Made by a program: the position numbers and the translations under genes
From: Haplosporangium gracile
Lineage: Eukaryota > Mortierellomycota > Mortierellomycetes > Mortierellales > Mortierellaceae
Assembly (NCBI GenBank): GCA_015499985.1
Contig: JAAAUF010001067.1
Span: forward strand, 1-12,971
Direction: 5' to 3'
Length of the DNA: 12,971 nucleotides
Part shown: positions 1 to 8,464 of the stretch, piece by piece
Position numbering within the stretch: position 1 is the first letter of the stretch
Layout of the letters: every line of letters starts with the position of its first letter
Notes under the pieces: model-generated
Databases searched by the model: none
Told to the model about the DNA's origin: nothing
The model's input: the letters and a program-made list of their open reading frames with translations, nothing else

Positions 1-18
1 ATATATATATATATATAT
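1..18. repeat. (AT)9 dinucleotide repeat at the window edge
   Basis: Nine uninterrupted AT units open the window. It is a microsatellite. Because the other end of the window is a G homopolymer, both edges may be places where an assembly stopped. Confidence 0.9.
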
Positions 19-326
19 ACAGCTACCGTCGAATGAATCATAACATTGAGGGATGGAGAGGGGTGTTTTTATTTCCTATGGAGATGAGAGTGGTAGGTGT
101 TCCTGGAAAGAAAGGCGGGCCGAGAAGGGGTTAGACCGGGAAGGAGGGAGGCCGTGGGAACGGGAGGGAAAGGTGGGGGAAGGGTGGAAAGAAAAAAAAA
201 AAAGGTCGGTGCTGAAATACGCGAATGATCGGAGGCGATCTGTAACTTATTTGTCATTGGTCCAATCCAAACCCGAACACTATTCGAGGAACAAGGACCA
301 GACAAACACTCGTACTGGTATCCAGT

Positions 327-1761
327 CTACCAGTTCATGGGGGAGAAATACATCCCTTCGTTCGCTCTCTCCCTTAATGCTATATCGAAGTTCCTTTCAC
401 CAAACAAACCAATGTCGCCTTCTAGGACCAGATGTCGTAGCCTTTGCAGTCGACCTAACTGTTTATAAATCCGACGCTGCAATGGATAGCTGGCTTCGAT
501 GGTTCCGACGGTATGCATTGTGCTCGTCAACGGTCGACCATTCGTCCGCCTTGTCAGATCTGGCCGAAGGACCCCGGTGATCCTGCAAGCAAACGACTCG
601 AGATTGGTGTACACCCACTTCGATAGCACAAGCTCGTCTGCCCTCAAGGAAAGGTCAATTTCAAGTAATCCGTCGATCGAGATCCCTTGGAAGCGCCTCA
701 ACCTGGGCGTCGAGCAGAGTAATTGCTGGACGTTGGTGCTAGAGAATGCAGTGTAACCTTCCAGCCAGACATTCTCGAGAGGCTCGGTGTGTTTGAGGAG
801 TGCTCTAGCGGAAAGCGGTCCAAATGTGCCCAAAGATCTATTAAACATGACCGACTTTCAGCCAGCTGCACTCGAACCAAGAAGAAGTGAGAGACTTTTA
901 TCGGATAGTTGACCATCGGTCCGTATTGCCGTCAGTTGTAGGCAATGAAGGGAAAGCGCCTCAGAGATTGTTGAACAAGAGTCGAGCGGGACTCCCTGGA
1001 TATGCAGCCTCAAAACTCCCAGGTTGGAACATCGACGGAGGAAGTCAAGTCGGACAGACCCATTGATGTAAGGCCCTTGCATGATCAGCTTCTGGAGGTG
1101 GATCAATGATCTGAAAAGAGGACAGGACGCAGATGGTGAGGACGCTAACAAAATGAGCGGTTGGTAGCTCTCAAAGCATGGAGTGTTGACGACGAGGGAC
1201 TCAAGGCTCTCGGGAAGTGCCCCCATCCAGTTCGGCTCCACTGGCTTGCCATCCTCTTCTATGTCAGGATGAGCAGCTTCTCGATGCAGCGACAGCGTTC
1301 GCAGGCCATGGTTGTACCGAAGTAGTGCAGCGATCTCCGACTTCTGGACATGGATAGCGGGCTCCTCGGTGGCTGTCTCGTTTGCTCTGAATGCAGGTGG
1401 AACCCGTGGGCCAGCTCTGGAGTGAACAACTAGTTTCTTAAGATGTGTACAAGTCCGTCCAGGATCTTCTTGACAATTAGGTCACCATGCACAAGTAGCG
1501 AGTATCTAGCGTCCTTACGAGATGGCTGTACTTTTAGATCGCTGCTCCGTTGTCTACTTCGATGGATTGCTTGAGTCGATAGGAACGTTGGGAGGCGCTG
1601 AAGGTGGGCTGGTTAAGGACTTCGATCGACCTCCAGATGGGACGAGCAAGCACAATGGTCCAGGAGCGGCAGACCTGCATGCAGACAAAACAAGTTCGCT
1701 TAGGTAAGTTTGAGATAATCATCTCCTGAACTTCGGTGGACAGATTTGTGAGCGGATCCAT
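327..1761 (-). pseudogene. Broken F-box/LRR protein gene
   Basis: The ATG at 1761 opens a typical F-box (LSTEVQEMIISNLPKR, then VCRSWTIVLARPIWRSI, about residues 7-47), the part that would bind Skp1 in an SCF ubiquitin ligase. The frame meets a TAA at 1534-1536, yet the next codons still read like the family (KYSHLVRTLDTRYLCMV). Around 1477-1484 the sense moves to another frame, which runs open from 1481 (THLKKLVVHS at the start) through leucine-rich repeats to a TGA at 858-860. The same frame resumes immediately and continues to 327 with family-like text (WVYTNLESFACRI, YKQLGRLQRLRHLVLEGD). So there are two nonsense codons and one frameshift over about 477 codons. I saw no GT-AG intron that removes them: a GTAAGG donor near 1518 lies after the first stop. 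The C-terminal end is ragged and may hold another shift. The substrate-binding LRR part is recognisable, but no full-length protein can be made. Confidence 0.75.
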
Positions 1762-2261
1762 ATGGTATTTGCTTCCTAGTGATGAGAAGGGATGTGTTTG
1801 GTGTTGGACAAGGAATAAATTGATTGTGTGTGAGGAATAATATCATGCCATACTTCTGGTGTTCTCCTATAGATAAAGAATAAATGCCGCAGACGTTTAA
1901 CACAGCCGTGGGCCATCATTTTGCGCGGCACTTTATTTCCTTCATAGAAAGAATATTTGGGGGTTGACCGTCGCACTACTACGGAATGTTGACATCCACT
2001 TGTCCTCTTGAAATAAACCATATGAATGGAATCTTGCACCACTCCAGTATTACCACCAACATTGTCTGCCATCTATGCACGATACACCCATTCACCGTTT
2101 TTAAAATTAGCAAAACCACTGAATTTTTTAAATAAAAACTAGGCGAGTAGAAAATTATATGTTACGAAAATTCCAATCCCAGCGCCCTACTACGCCGCCA
2201 ATCATTCATGCCTGAATATCCCTGCGGTATGTACTACTAGAGCAAGCGCTAATGCAAACTG
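1762..2261. other. Intergenic, no gene seen
   Basis: This is the upstream side of the broken F-box gene and the downstream side of the GH5 gene. It is AT-rich, especially around 2095-2160. Open frames on the minus strand here (up to 98 codons from 2072) show no family features and no codon pattern like the neighbours, so I left them out. No RNA gene was recognised. Confidence 0.6.
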
Positions 2262-2267
2262 TTTATT
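2262..2267 (-). terminator. Candidate polyadenylation signal of the GH5 gene
   Basis: AATAAA on the minus strand, 136 bases after the GH5 stop codon. It is the first canonical hexamer downstream that I saw. The position suits a fungal 3' UTR, but the motif is short and could be chance. Confidence 0.4.
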
Positions 2268-2402
2268 GTCGCTGACGCGATTGAAAAAGGAAAGAGGGTA
2301 TTACTGTTGACACAAATGCATCCGCTCAACAGCTGCATGTTCTTTTTGTTCTAAATCATGGACTTGGCGGCCCTGGTCGAAAGAAGAAAATAAAAAAGAG
2401 AG

Positions 2403-5028
2403 TTACCAAGTACCACTAGCGCCACGGGGCAACTTCCAGATCTGGTTCTTCTGAGTTCCACCAGCGCCACAAGGGTACGCCAACAGTCCAGTTCCAGACT
2501 TGTAGTTCGATCCACTAATATCCACACAGAAACCTGTCGCGGTGTTGACGATGTTGCCCGTGGGGGTGACGGACCACTTTTGGGAGGCCTTTCCGGCATT
2601 GCAGGGATTCAAGACGACGTTGAGGTACTTGGTGTTCGAGGGGATGGACTGAGTGTCCATGCAGTATTTGTCGCTGTTGTAGTCAGGGTCAAAGGCCAGC
2701 TGAATGGTGTTGTCCTTGAACTTCCAGATCTGGTTCGGGTCTGAGGAGCAGTCCCAGAGAATGATCGGGTTGTTCTATGGTGAGTAACGATAAGATAGAA
2801 AAAAAAGGTAAGCGGTCAATGGTACAATGTCTATTGGTATAAAAAATGCACAAAAGGGACATGAAGAAGAGATAACTTACGGGGGTGACGTAGGCGTTGC
2901 CATTGTCGAGGCACTTGCCAGAGTCAAGGTTCTGGATAATGTCGGTAGGGTAAAAGGGCTGGACACTAGCCATGATGGTCTCGCCATTGATGGTTGCAGA
3001 GGTATGTGAGATCCTTACAGTATTGGTCGCATTATCAACAGTGTAAGCGCCCGAACCAGGAGGGTTGATAAAAACACGAATACCATCGGGATAGTTGATC
3101 TTGGGCGCAAAGCGGATCAAAGTAGGCGCCTGGACAGACTTGTCAGCCTTCCACGAGACCCAGTACTTTGTCGTACTATCCTGGAAATACATCGTCTGTG
3201 TGGTACCGGCGGTCGCCTCGACATAGGTACGAGAATAGGCACGGACGATAGCAGGACGAGCAACAGCATCGGCACCACTTCCACTCCAGACATTGTTGTA
3301 GGCCCATCCTTGCCACGACTGCATGTACCGATCGGCCTGGCGAGCGGTTTCAAAGATCTCCTTGATTGAGTCAGGTCCACTGTCCCAGAACTGGAACTCG
3401 GTCATCATACCGGCGGTACGGAGACGGTCAGAATCGGTCTTGCGGTTCTTGAGCGTGTACTCGATGTTTCCTAGTTGAGGGGGCTTGTAGTAGTGGTACG
3501 AGTGAACTGTCTTGGAGCCATCTCCACCAGGGACATTGTTGAACCCCGAGAGAATATCTATTAGCATGTCAAAAGAGGCCGTGTTAGTGAAGCTGCTTTC
3601 TCTTGCGCATCGTTATTGAAGAAAGGCCAAGAGAGGCCAAGAGGAAGGAAAATGTGTGCATACCATAGGTGGATCCCTCAAAGAAGATGAGGGTGGTGTT
3701 ATCGACAGTGCGGATGACATCCGTGCCCTTGTTCCAGAGGGGCTCCATGGTGCGATAGTCGGCCTTGCCAGGAACCAATAGCGTAGGGTCCGCCATATGG
3801 TCACCAACCCAGGGCTCTACAATAAAAAGTAAAAGAAAAAAATGCAATGCATGAGTACAAACCCTCCCCCCTCCCCCCTCTAACAACAAGCCATTGTCCT
3901 AAATCCGTAATCTTTCTACAGAAAAAACTCATCAGTGTATACATACCGTTCATCAAGTTGTAGCCAAGGATGCTAGGGAACTGCATGTATCTCTGGGCAA
4001 GGACCTTCCAGTAGGCCGCCCAAGCATCACCCAGACCGTCATAGTTGTTATAGAGGCGGCCAAAGGCGTTCCCGACAGCGTAGTTGAGATAGGATGTTGC
4101 CCAATCGACTGAGTTGCAGTCGGCATCGGAGGGGACACCGTTGGCATCGACGGCAAAGGGGGTCGACTTTTGGGGAACGGGGAACATATGGCCAGAGGTG
4201 ACCCATCCTTGCTTCATAAACCACTGTTTGAGTGTAAAAAGGACAGAAAAGGTAAAGGAGGGATACATACTTGCATTAGCATTCATGGCTGTAGTGAAGA
4301 AATAAAAGAATACAAAGACAGTCAAGAGTGATTAAGGTTTGCGATTCCAATAATCGGAGAGGTAAAAGTGGAGAACAAAGGGAGGGATTGAGAAATTACC
4401 AGAGGGGCACCGTGTCCACAGATCTGAGCGGCCCAAACATCCTGGTGCTGGTCGATGAGAGTGTAGATGTTGTTATCCTCGAGTTTCTTAATGATGCTGT
4501 GGGTGATATCGAGGTAGGTCTGGTTGTATTGGCCACGGACTGGCTCCACACCCGCCCAATGAACACCTTGTAAAGTGAAAAACGAGGAATGTTCAAAAAT
4601 TAACATTCGAGAAAAGGATGGAAAGAAAAGAAGGAAGGAGAGATGTGTGAGCAAACGAAAACCCTGTCCACTCCCTTATCCACGCGCCAACTTTTACTTC
4701 ACAACAAAAATAATACACATGGTTGGAAAAAAAGCAAAAGCAAAGCTAACATACCTAGACGGACAGAGTTGATATTCATAGTCTTCAACAGCTCGATATC
4801 CTTGTCGACAAGGGACCAGTTGGGAACAAAGTTCTCGACATCGACGTGCCAGGGGAAGGCCTTCTTGACCATGTTGGTGCCATGAAACCAGCGACTGCGA
4901 CCCTCGGCATCGATGAGCTGTTGGGATGATTGGTCGACGCGGACAATCTTGGAGATATCAGCCTGGGCCAATTGGAGGGCTGACAGAACCACGGTTCCGA
5001 TGGCGGCGGAAAGGGAGAGAATTCTCAT
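2403..5028 (-). CDS. Secreted GH5 endoglycoceramidase-like hydrolase with ricin-type lectin domain
   Basis: Six exons, all GT-AG, phases consistent: 5028-4755, 4566-4400, 4223-3947, 3816-3664, 3557-2881, 2774-2403; 639 aa. Residues 1-23 form a signal peptide ending LAQA. The GH5 barrel covers about 30-400: GVHWAGVEP (92-100), DQHQDVW (130-136), LMNEPW with predicted acid/base E240 (its codon is split by intron 3), HSYHYY (309-314), and MTEF with predicted nucleophile E344. This motif set matches endoglycoceramidases rather than cellulases. About 400-492 resembles the GH5 C-terminal beta-sandwich. About 496-639 is a beta-trefoil lectin with QxW motifs at 531, 581 and 627. N-glycosylation sequons occur at N106, N279 and N466. 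Expected role: outside the cell, release of glycan from glycosylceramide or cleavage of a steryl glucoside, with the lectin holding the enzyme to sugar-rich surfaces. The upstream frame is open to 5256, but a TATA box at 5206-5211 and the signal peptide favour the start at 5028. Exact substrate is unknown. Confidence 0.87.
4271..4288 (-). other. Candidate 18-base cryptic microexon inside GH5 intron 2
   Basis: Within the 176-base intron (4224-4399) an acceptor (TACTACAG-like, ending at 4289) and a donor (GTATGT from 4270) bracket 18 bases. Either half-intron (111 and 47 bases) has good ends and a CT-rich tail. Inclusion keeps the length in frame but reads a TGA as the second codon. Skipping it gives GAPLW, the expected family sequence, so the main model omits it. 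Confidence 0.3.
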
Positions 5029-5205
5029 TGCAAGAGCGTTGTTGGAGAAAAGGAGAAGGTGATGGAGGAAGAAGGTAGGAGGCGTGAAAAGAAAGGTTGT
5101 AAAGGAGAGGAAAAGGGGATGAAGAAATAAACTACGACAGGTGAGATTCGTGGGTGGACAAAAGTCTGAAGAAAAAAAAAGGGGGAAAGAGGCATAACGA
5201 TCATC

Positions 5206-5211
5206 TTTATA
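5206..5211 (-). promoter_or_regulatory. TATA box of the GH5 gene
   Basis: TATAAA on the minus strand inside the palindrome CTTTATAAAG (5205-5214), about 180 bases before the ATG at 5028. The stretch in between is strongly pyrimidine-rich on the minus strand, as expected for the 5' leader of this kind of fungal gene. The F-box gene at the right has the same layout, which supports both. Confidence 0.6.
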
Positions 5212-6046
5212 AAGAATAATGAGGGACTCAAGGGCTATTGTACATTCCAAAGGCATAACTCAAGACTCAAGTATCACTCCTCGAAACCACACTGTTTACT
5301 CGCGCTCCATGTTCACAATACAGAAACCAAGGCTAAGCGGCGGTTTGGCTCCTGGCTCAACTCAACGAGTGAAGAGAAGGAGTAAACAATACGGAAAAGG
5401 AACGAAGGTTGTTCACTGTTTGTTGTTTGTTTTTTGTTTCCGTGTTTGCTATCATCTAAACACACATTTGTTTTTACTTTTCTTGGATAGGATGTGCCAT
5501 TTGGCAACGGAAGGTGGAAGTAATGCAAACGCCAAATGCCAGGGGTAAGCACGGATGAATGTGGGTAAGGAAACGGGTCATTGCATGTTGATATTCGACG
5601 GTAAAAGGTCCAAGCTGAAAATGACAGACAGAGAAAAAAGAAAGGATGAAGTGGCATTACCTTCCTCCCTCCTTCACCCCTTGAAATCCGTTGCACAATT
5701 TACTCAACAGGCAGCAAGCAAGCATGCAGCCCCTTAGGTACACTTTACTTAGTTGTGCATGTTTCATTCAGTGAAATTATCGTCAGATGTCTGAAGGAAT
5801 ACTGCGACGTATAACTACAGAGAATAGGTTCATGGTTCGCATTTGTCGCATCCTCTAGGCATCTTGACTATACATGCTTTTTAAGCTCTTTTTTTTTTTG
5901 GCAGAAGTGAACTTTCTGAGGGTGGAGTACACAAGTGACGCCTAGGGCGAGACCCAGAAGAGGCACTACTTGTAATCAAATCCAGGCTAGGGAAGAAGGG
6001 TGCTCTTGTGTTCACCAAAGATAGAAACAGAAGACGAGGAAGGAGC

Positions 6047-6072
6047 AAACAAAACAAAACAAAACAAACAAA
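6047..6072 (+). repeat. (AAAAC)n-type tract
   Basis: About five imperfect units of AAAAC in the gene-poor stretch. It is an ordinary simple repeat with no sign of function. Confidence 0.85.
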
Positions 6073-6111
6073 TGAGTATATCTCCAGAGATATGTGGCGC
6101 TTATTGTGGGA

Positions 6112-6128
6112 TTGTTCGTTACGAACAA
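6112..6128. repeat. Perfect inverted repeat, 8-bp arms
   Basis: TTGTTCGT, one T, then ACGAACAA. The arms are exact reverse complements around a single base, the shape of a binding site for a dimeric transcription factor. It lies about 900 bases upstream of the GH5 TATA box and about 1.16 kb upstream of the TMEM86-like start. No matching known site is claimed. Confidence 0.6.
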
Positions 6129-7032
6129 AACAGCCGGAGGGACCTTGCGTTTGGTTTTTTTTTTTTTTTATTATTTTCATCTTTGACCTTCAATGGTCTC
6201 CTGGAATTAGCAAACGCGTTTGTTTTTGTTTTCTGTTGTCGTTGAGCAGTGATGATTTTCGTTGAGCATGCGCCGGTTATCATGGGTAAGAAGTTCATGT
6301 TTTTGTTTAGAGTTGTGAGTTGTCTCTCTCGAGTTGGGAAGATCCTTCCGAAGTCAAGCGCCCCAGTGAGTGCGGGCGTGGCCTTTAATATCTCTGGTAC
6401 TGCATCTTTTAGCCACTCCTTCGGAATTGAGGCATAGAAATGCCTGAAATTTGATCAGCCAGGAGTACATACGTATCTTCCATGTGGACGCAAAATAAGG
6501 ATCTGGCCACAAAAAAAAAGGTGGGGATGGGGGCATGTAAACTCTTAAAAACCCTTGTAGGAAAGCAAGAAAATAAATGAAGGGAGGATTGGAATGTGGA
6601 GAAGGAAAAGATACCCGCAGAGTGGAGAGGATGGCTTGTTAGCCAGCATGACACCCTGAACAAGCTCTAATCATCATGTTTAATTGTGAGCCTTTTTCTT
6701 GTGAGTTGAGGCGGGTCCAAGGTTGTGAACCTTGTATTTTGTTTGCTTGGGTGATTTGTCAGGTGGGATTCCCTTTTGTGGACAGCCACAGGCGGGAAAA
6801 TACTTACAGAGGGGAATTGCAAGAATGCATTTCTTGGTGGAACAGCAACATGGAGAGGGAAAAAGGAATACAAACAGAGAACAACGAAGAGGGCCTCTTT
6901 GCCAAATGGGGGTCGTTGATGAATAAGCAAATACGCGTTTGTCGCGCGTTGGCAGTGTGTGAGTTAAGCCTATGGCTCTAGCTATGTAGACAGTGGTCGG
7001 TTCTCCTTGTTATCCTGCGAGGGAACCGTTCG

Positions 7033-7044
7033 TTGCACGTGCAA
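7033..7044. promoter_or_regulatory. 12-bp palindrome containing an E-box (CACGTG)
   Basis: TTGCACGTGCAA is a perfect palindrome with CACGTG at 7036-7041, 245 bases before the TMEM86-like ATG. CACGTG is the core bound by bHLH factors; in fungi these include Pho4-, Cbf1- and SREBP-type regulators. Which factor binds here cannot be told from the sequence. Confidence 0.45.
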
Positions 7045-7129
7045 ACAAGAGGGAGAAGGTGCTTGTTCTCCTATGCGCGCGCGATGATCGCCCGGCGCCC
7101 GGTCCCTGCCCATGAACTGAAAGCGGACT

Positions 7130-7288
7130 GTCTTTTTTCCTTCTTATCCCCCTTACTTTTCTCGGTAGCAAACTTCCATCACTTCCATCTCTCTCTTTTT
7201 CTCATTCCATTCCTTCTTTTCATCCCCCTTCCTCCTACACCTACACCTTCCTCCTCTCTTCCTCCTTTTTCACACACAAACGCAAAAG
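7130..7288 (+). promoter_or_regulatory. Pyrimidine-rich 5' leader of the TMEM86-like gene
   Basis: The strand is almost all C and T from about 7130 to 7270, followed by CACACAAACGCAAAAG before the ATG. Such CT blocks commonly mark the transcription start and leader of fungal genes. I see no clear TATA box. If transcription began before 7083, an ATG there would open an upstream frame overlapping the coding start, and a minimal ATG-AAC-TGA lies at about 7112. Confidence 0.45.
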
Positions 7289-8371
7289 ATGGCGTTGTCA
7301 CTCGCACAGCCTGTCCTCGACTTCCTAGGCCCAATCTCCTTCACACCCTTGAATCTAGGTGTCCAAATTACAGCCGTCGCCCTCCTCTGCCTCCTCCTCT
7401 CCGAGACCGCACACTCTTCTCTCGGCCGCTGGATCTTCAAACCCCTGGCCTCCCTCGGCTTCATGGTCGCTGCCCTCGCTTACCTTCCTACTTATGTCCC
7501 CTCTTCTACTGCACCTATGCTGCACCTGACCGCTGTTGCCGATGTCCCCAAGGCCATTGCTGCATCTGGAGGAGTTCTGAGACTTGCAACTGTGTACATT
7601 GCAGAGCTTAAGCATATCGTCTTTAACATCGCTCCTACCATCGCCACCTCCACCGCCCCCGCTGCGGCCGGAGCTGTGGATGCTGTTGTTCACACGACGT
7701 ACACGAAGGCCATGATGGGCGCCTTTGTGTTAGGAGCGATCGGAGATGTCCTGTTGATCCCTAAGAGCGGGTTCTTGCCTGGATTGACCAGCTTCTTGGC
7801 TGGTCATGCTGCGTTCATGGTTGCTTTCACGTTTCACGGTCAGGATGCTTCAGCTCGTCAGAAGGGCTTGGGGTTCATTGTTGCGATGGCTGCTGTGGTT
7901 GGACCTTGGTTGTTGCCAAAGATCAAGAACAACATCATGCGTGGTGCCGTAAGTTTTCTTCTTTGGCGTTTTTGCTCAGCCCTTTTACTTATTGAATTAT
8001 TTGAGAGCCGGTTGCCATTGCTAATTTTCTCATGTGGAGAAAGAAGAAAACCGTTTCAATTGATCTGCCTATTAACACCCCCTCCTCCTCATCCTTCTTT
8101 CCCCTCCCTTTCTTGCATACAGGTCATCGCATACATGTTGGTTATCAGCGGAATGGTGATGACAGCATTCGGAAGTATCAACTCGGGACGCGACTACCTC
8201 CCCGAACGCGTCCTCGGCGCCTTGATGTTCTTCTTCTCTGACCTCTTTGTCGCTCGCCAGCACTTTGTCCACAAGACTGTCCTCAATAAGTGGATCGGGC
8301 TTCCTCTTTACTACATTGCTCAGATCCTGCTGGCCTCTACTCTTCGTGGCGAGGTTCCCTTGAGCCGGTAA
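7289..8371 (+). CDS. TMEM86/YhhN family membrane protein (lysoplasmalogenase-like)
   Basis: Two exons, 7289-7948 and 8123-8371, joined by a 174-base GT-AG intron (GTAAGT to CATACAG); 302 aa. The start has an A at -3 and follows the CT-rich leader. Family signatures: FKPLASLGF in an early helix (50-58), then the first conserved acidic block around G152-D153 followed by GFLPGL (161-166) and H173, and the second block GALMFFFSD ending at D260. Several hydrophobic helices fit the usual eight-pass topology. Known members (TMEM86A/B, bacterial YhhN) cleave the vinyl-ether bond of lysoplasmalogens in internal membranes, releasing a fatty aldehyde. The segment at about 65-137 between the early helices and the first acidic block is long and alanine/threonine-rich. 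The intron has no stop in the reading frame and is a multiple of three, so retention would add 58 aa. Activity on plasmalogens in a fungus is doubtful, so the real substrate may differ. Confidence 0.85.
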   Translation: MALSLAQPVLDFLGPISFTPLNLGVQITAVALLCLLLSETAHSSLGRWIFKPLASLGFMVAALAYLPTYVPSSTAPMLHLTAVADVPKAIAASGGVLRLATVYIAELKHIVFNIAPTIATSTAPAAAGAVDAVVHTTYTKAMMGAFVLGAIGDVLLIPKSGFLPGLTSFLAGHAAFMVAFTFHGQDASARQKGLGFIVAMAAVVGPWLLPKIKNNIMRGAVSFLLWRFCSALLLIELFESRLPLLIFSCGERRKPFQLICLLTPPPPHPSFPSLSCIQVIAYMLVISGMVMTAFGSINSGRDYLPERVLGALMFFFSDLFVARQHFVHKTVLNKWIGLPLYYIAQILLASTLRGEVPLSR

Positions 8372-8464
8372 ACAGAGAGGATGCGAATCATAGTTGTTAT
8401 CGTCAATTGCATAGAGAATATATACGTGCTTGAAAATTTATTTTCCTTCTTGAAAAAACAGCAG
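8372..8464. other. Short tail-to-tail intergenic gap
   Basis: Only 93 bases separate the stop codons of two convergent genes. No canonical AATAAA was seen for the plus-strand gene here, so its transcript probably runs into the 3' end of the F-box gene. Confidence 0.7.
8437..8442 (-). terminator. Candidate polyadenylation signal of the F-box gene
   Basis: AATAAA on the minus strand, 22 bases after the F-box stop codon. Position and context suit a 3' end signal. It lies only about 66 bases beyond the stop of the convergent TMEM86-like gene. Confidence 0.5.

Larger units (their letters stand above)
5215..7032. other. Long gene-poor stretch between divergent genes
   Basis: About 1.8 kb lies between the GH5 promoter (minus) and the upstream region of the TMEM86-like gene (plus). 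Open frames of 60-127 codons exist on both strands but are low in complexity, overlap each other and show no recognisable motif. I looked for tRNA boxes, rRNA and box C/D-type pairs and found none convincing. It contains A/T tracts (5889-5899, 6156-6169), a pentanucleotide tract and an inverted repeat, listed separately. It probably holds the regulatory regions of both flanking genes. Confidence 0.6.

Noticed and set aside
53..580. Plus-strand open frame of 175 codons
   Set aside because: It is antisense to the F-box pseudogene and begins with glycine/arginine/lysine-rich text from a purine-rich tract. No domain features.
1776..2072. Minus-strand open frame of 98 codons upstream of the broken F-box gene
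   Set aside because: It starts well but has no recognisable motif, runs into the F-box upstream region in another frame, and lacks a promoter or splice context.
2403..2774. Ricin-like domain as a sign of a toxin
   Set aside because: Only the sugar-binding beta-trefoil is present, attached to a glycosidase. There is no ribosome-inactivating domain, so it is a carbohydrate-binding module.
5025..5256. N-terminal extension of the GH5 protein, in frame from 5256
   Set aside because: The region holds the TATA box and the CT-rich leader, and the signal peptide begins cleanly at 5028.
6240..6300. Possible box C (GTGATGA) of a C/D snoRNA
   Set aside because: No box D (CTGA) lies within a usable distance and there is no terminal stem.
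7033..7611. Plus-strand open frame of 192 codons overlapping the TMEM86-like start
   Set aside because: It begins with TTG in the leader and is proline/serine-rich from the CT block; the real gene is in a different frame with clear motifs. An ATG at 7083 could only matter as an upstream frame.
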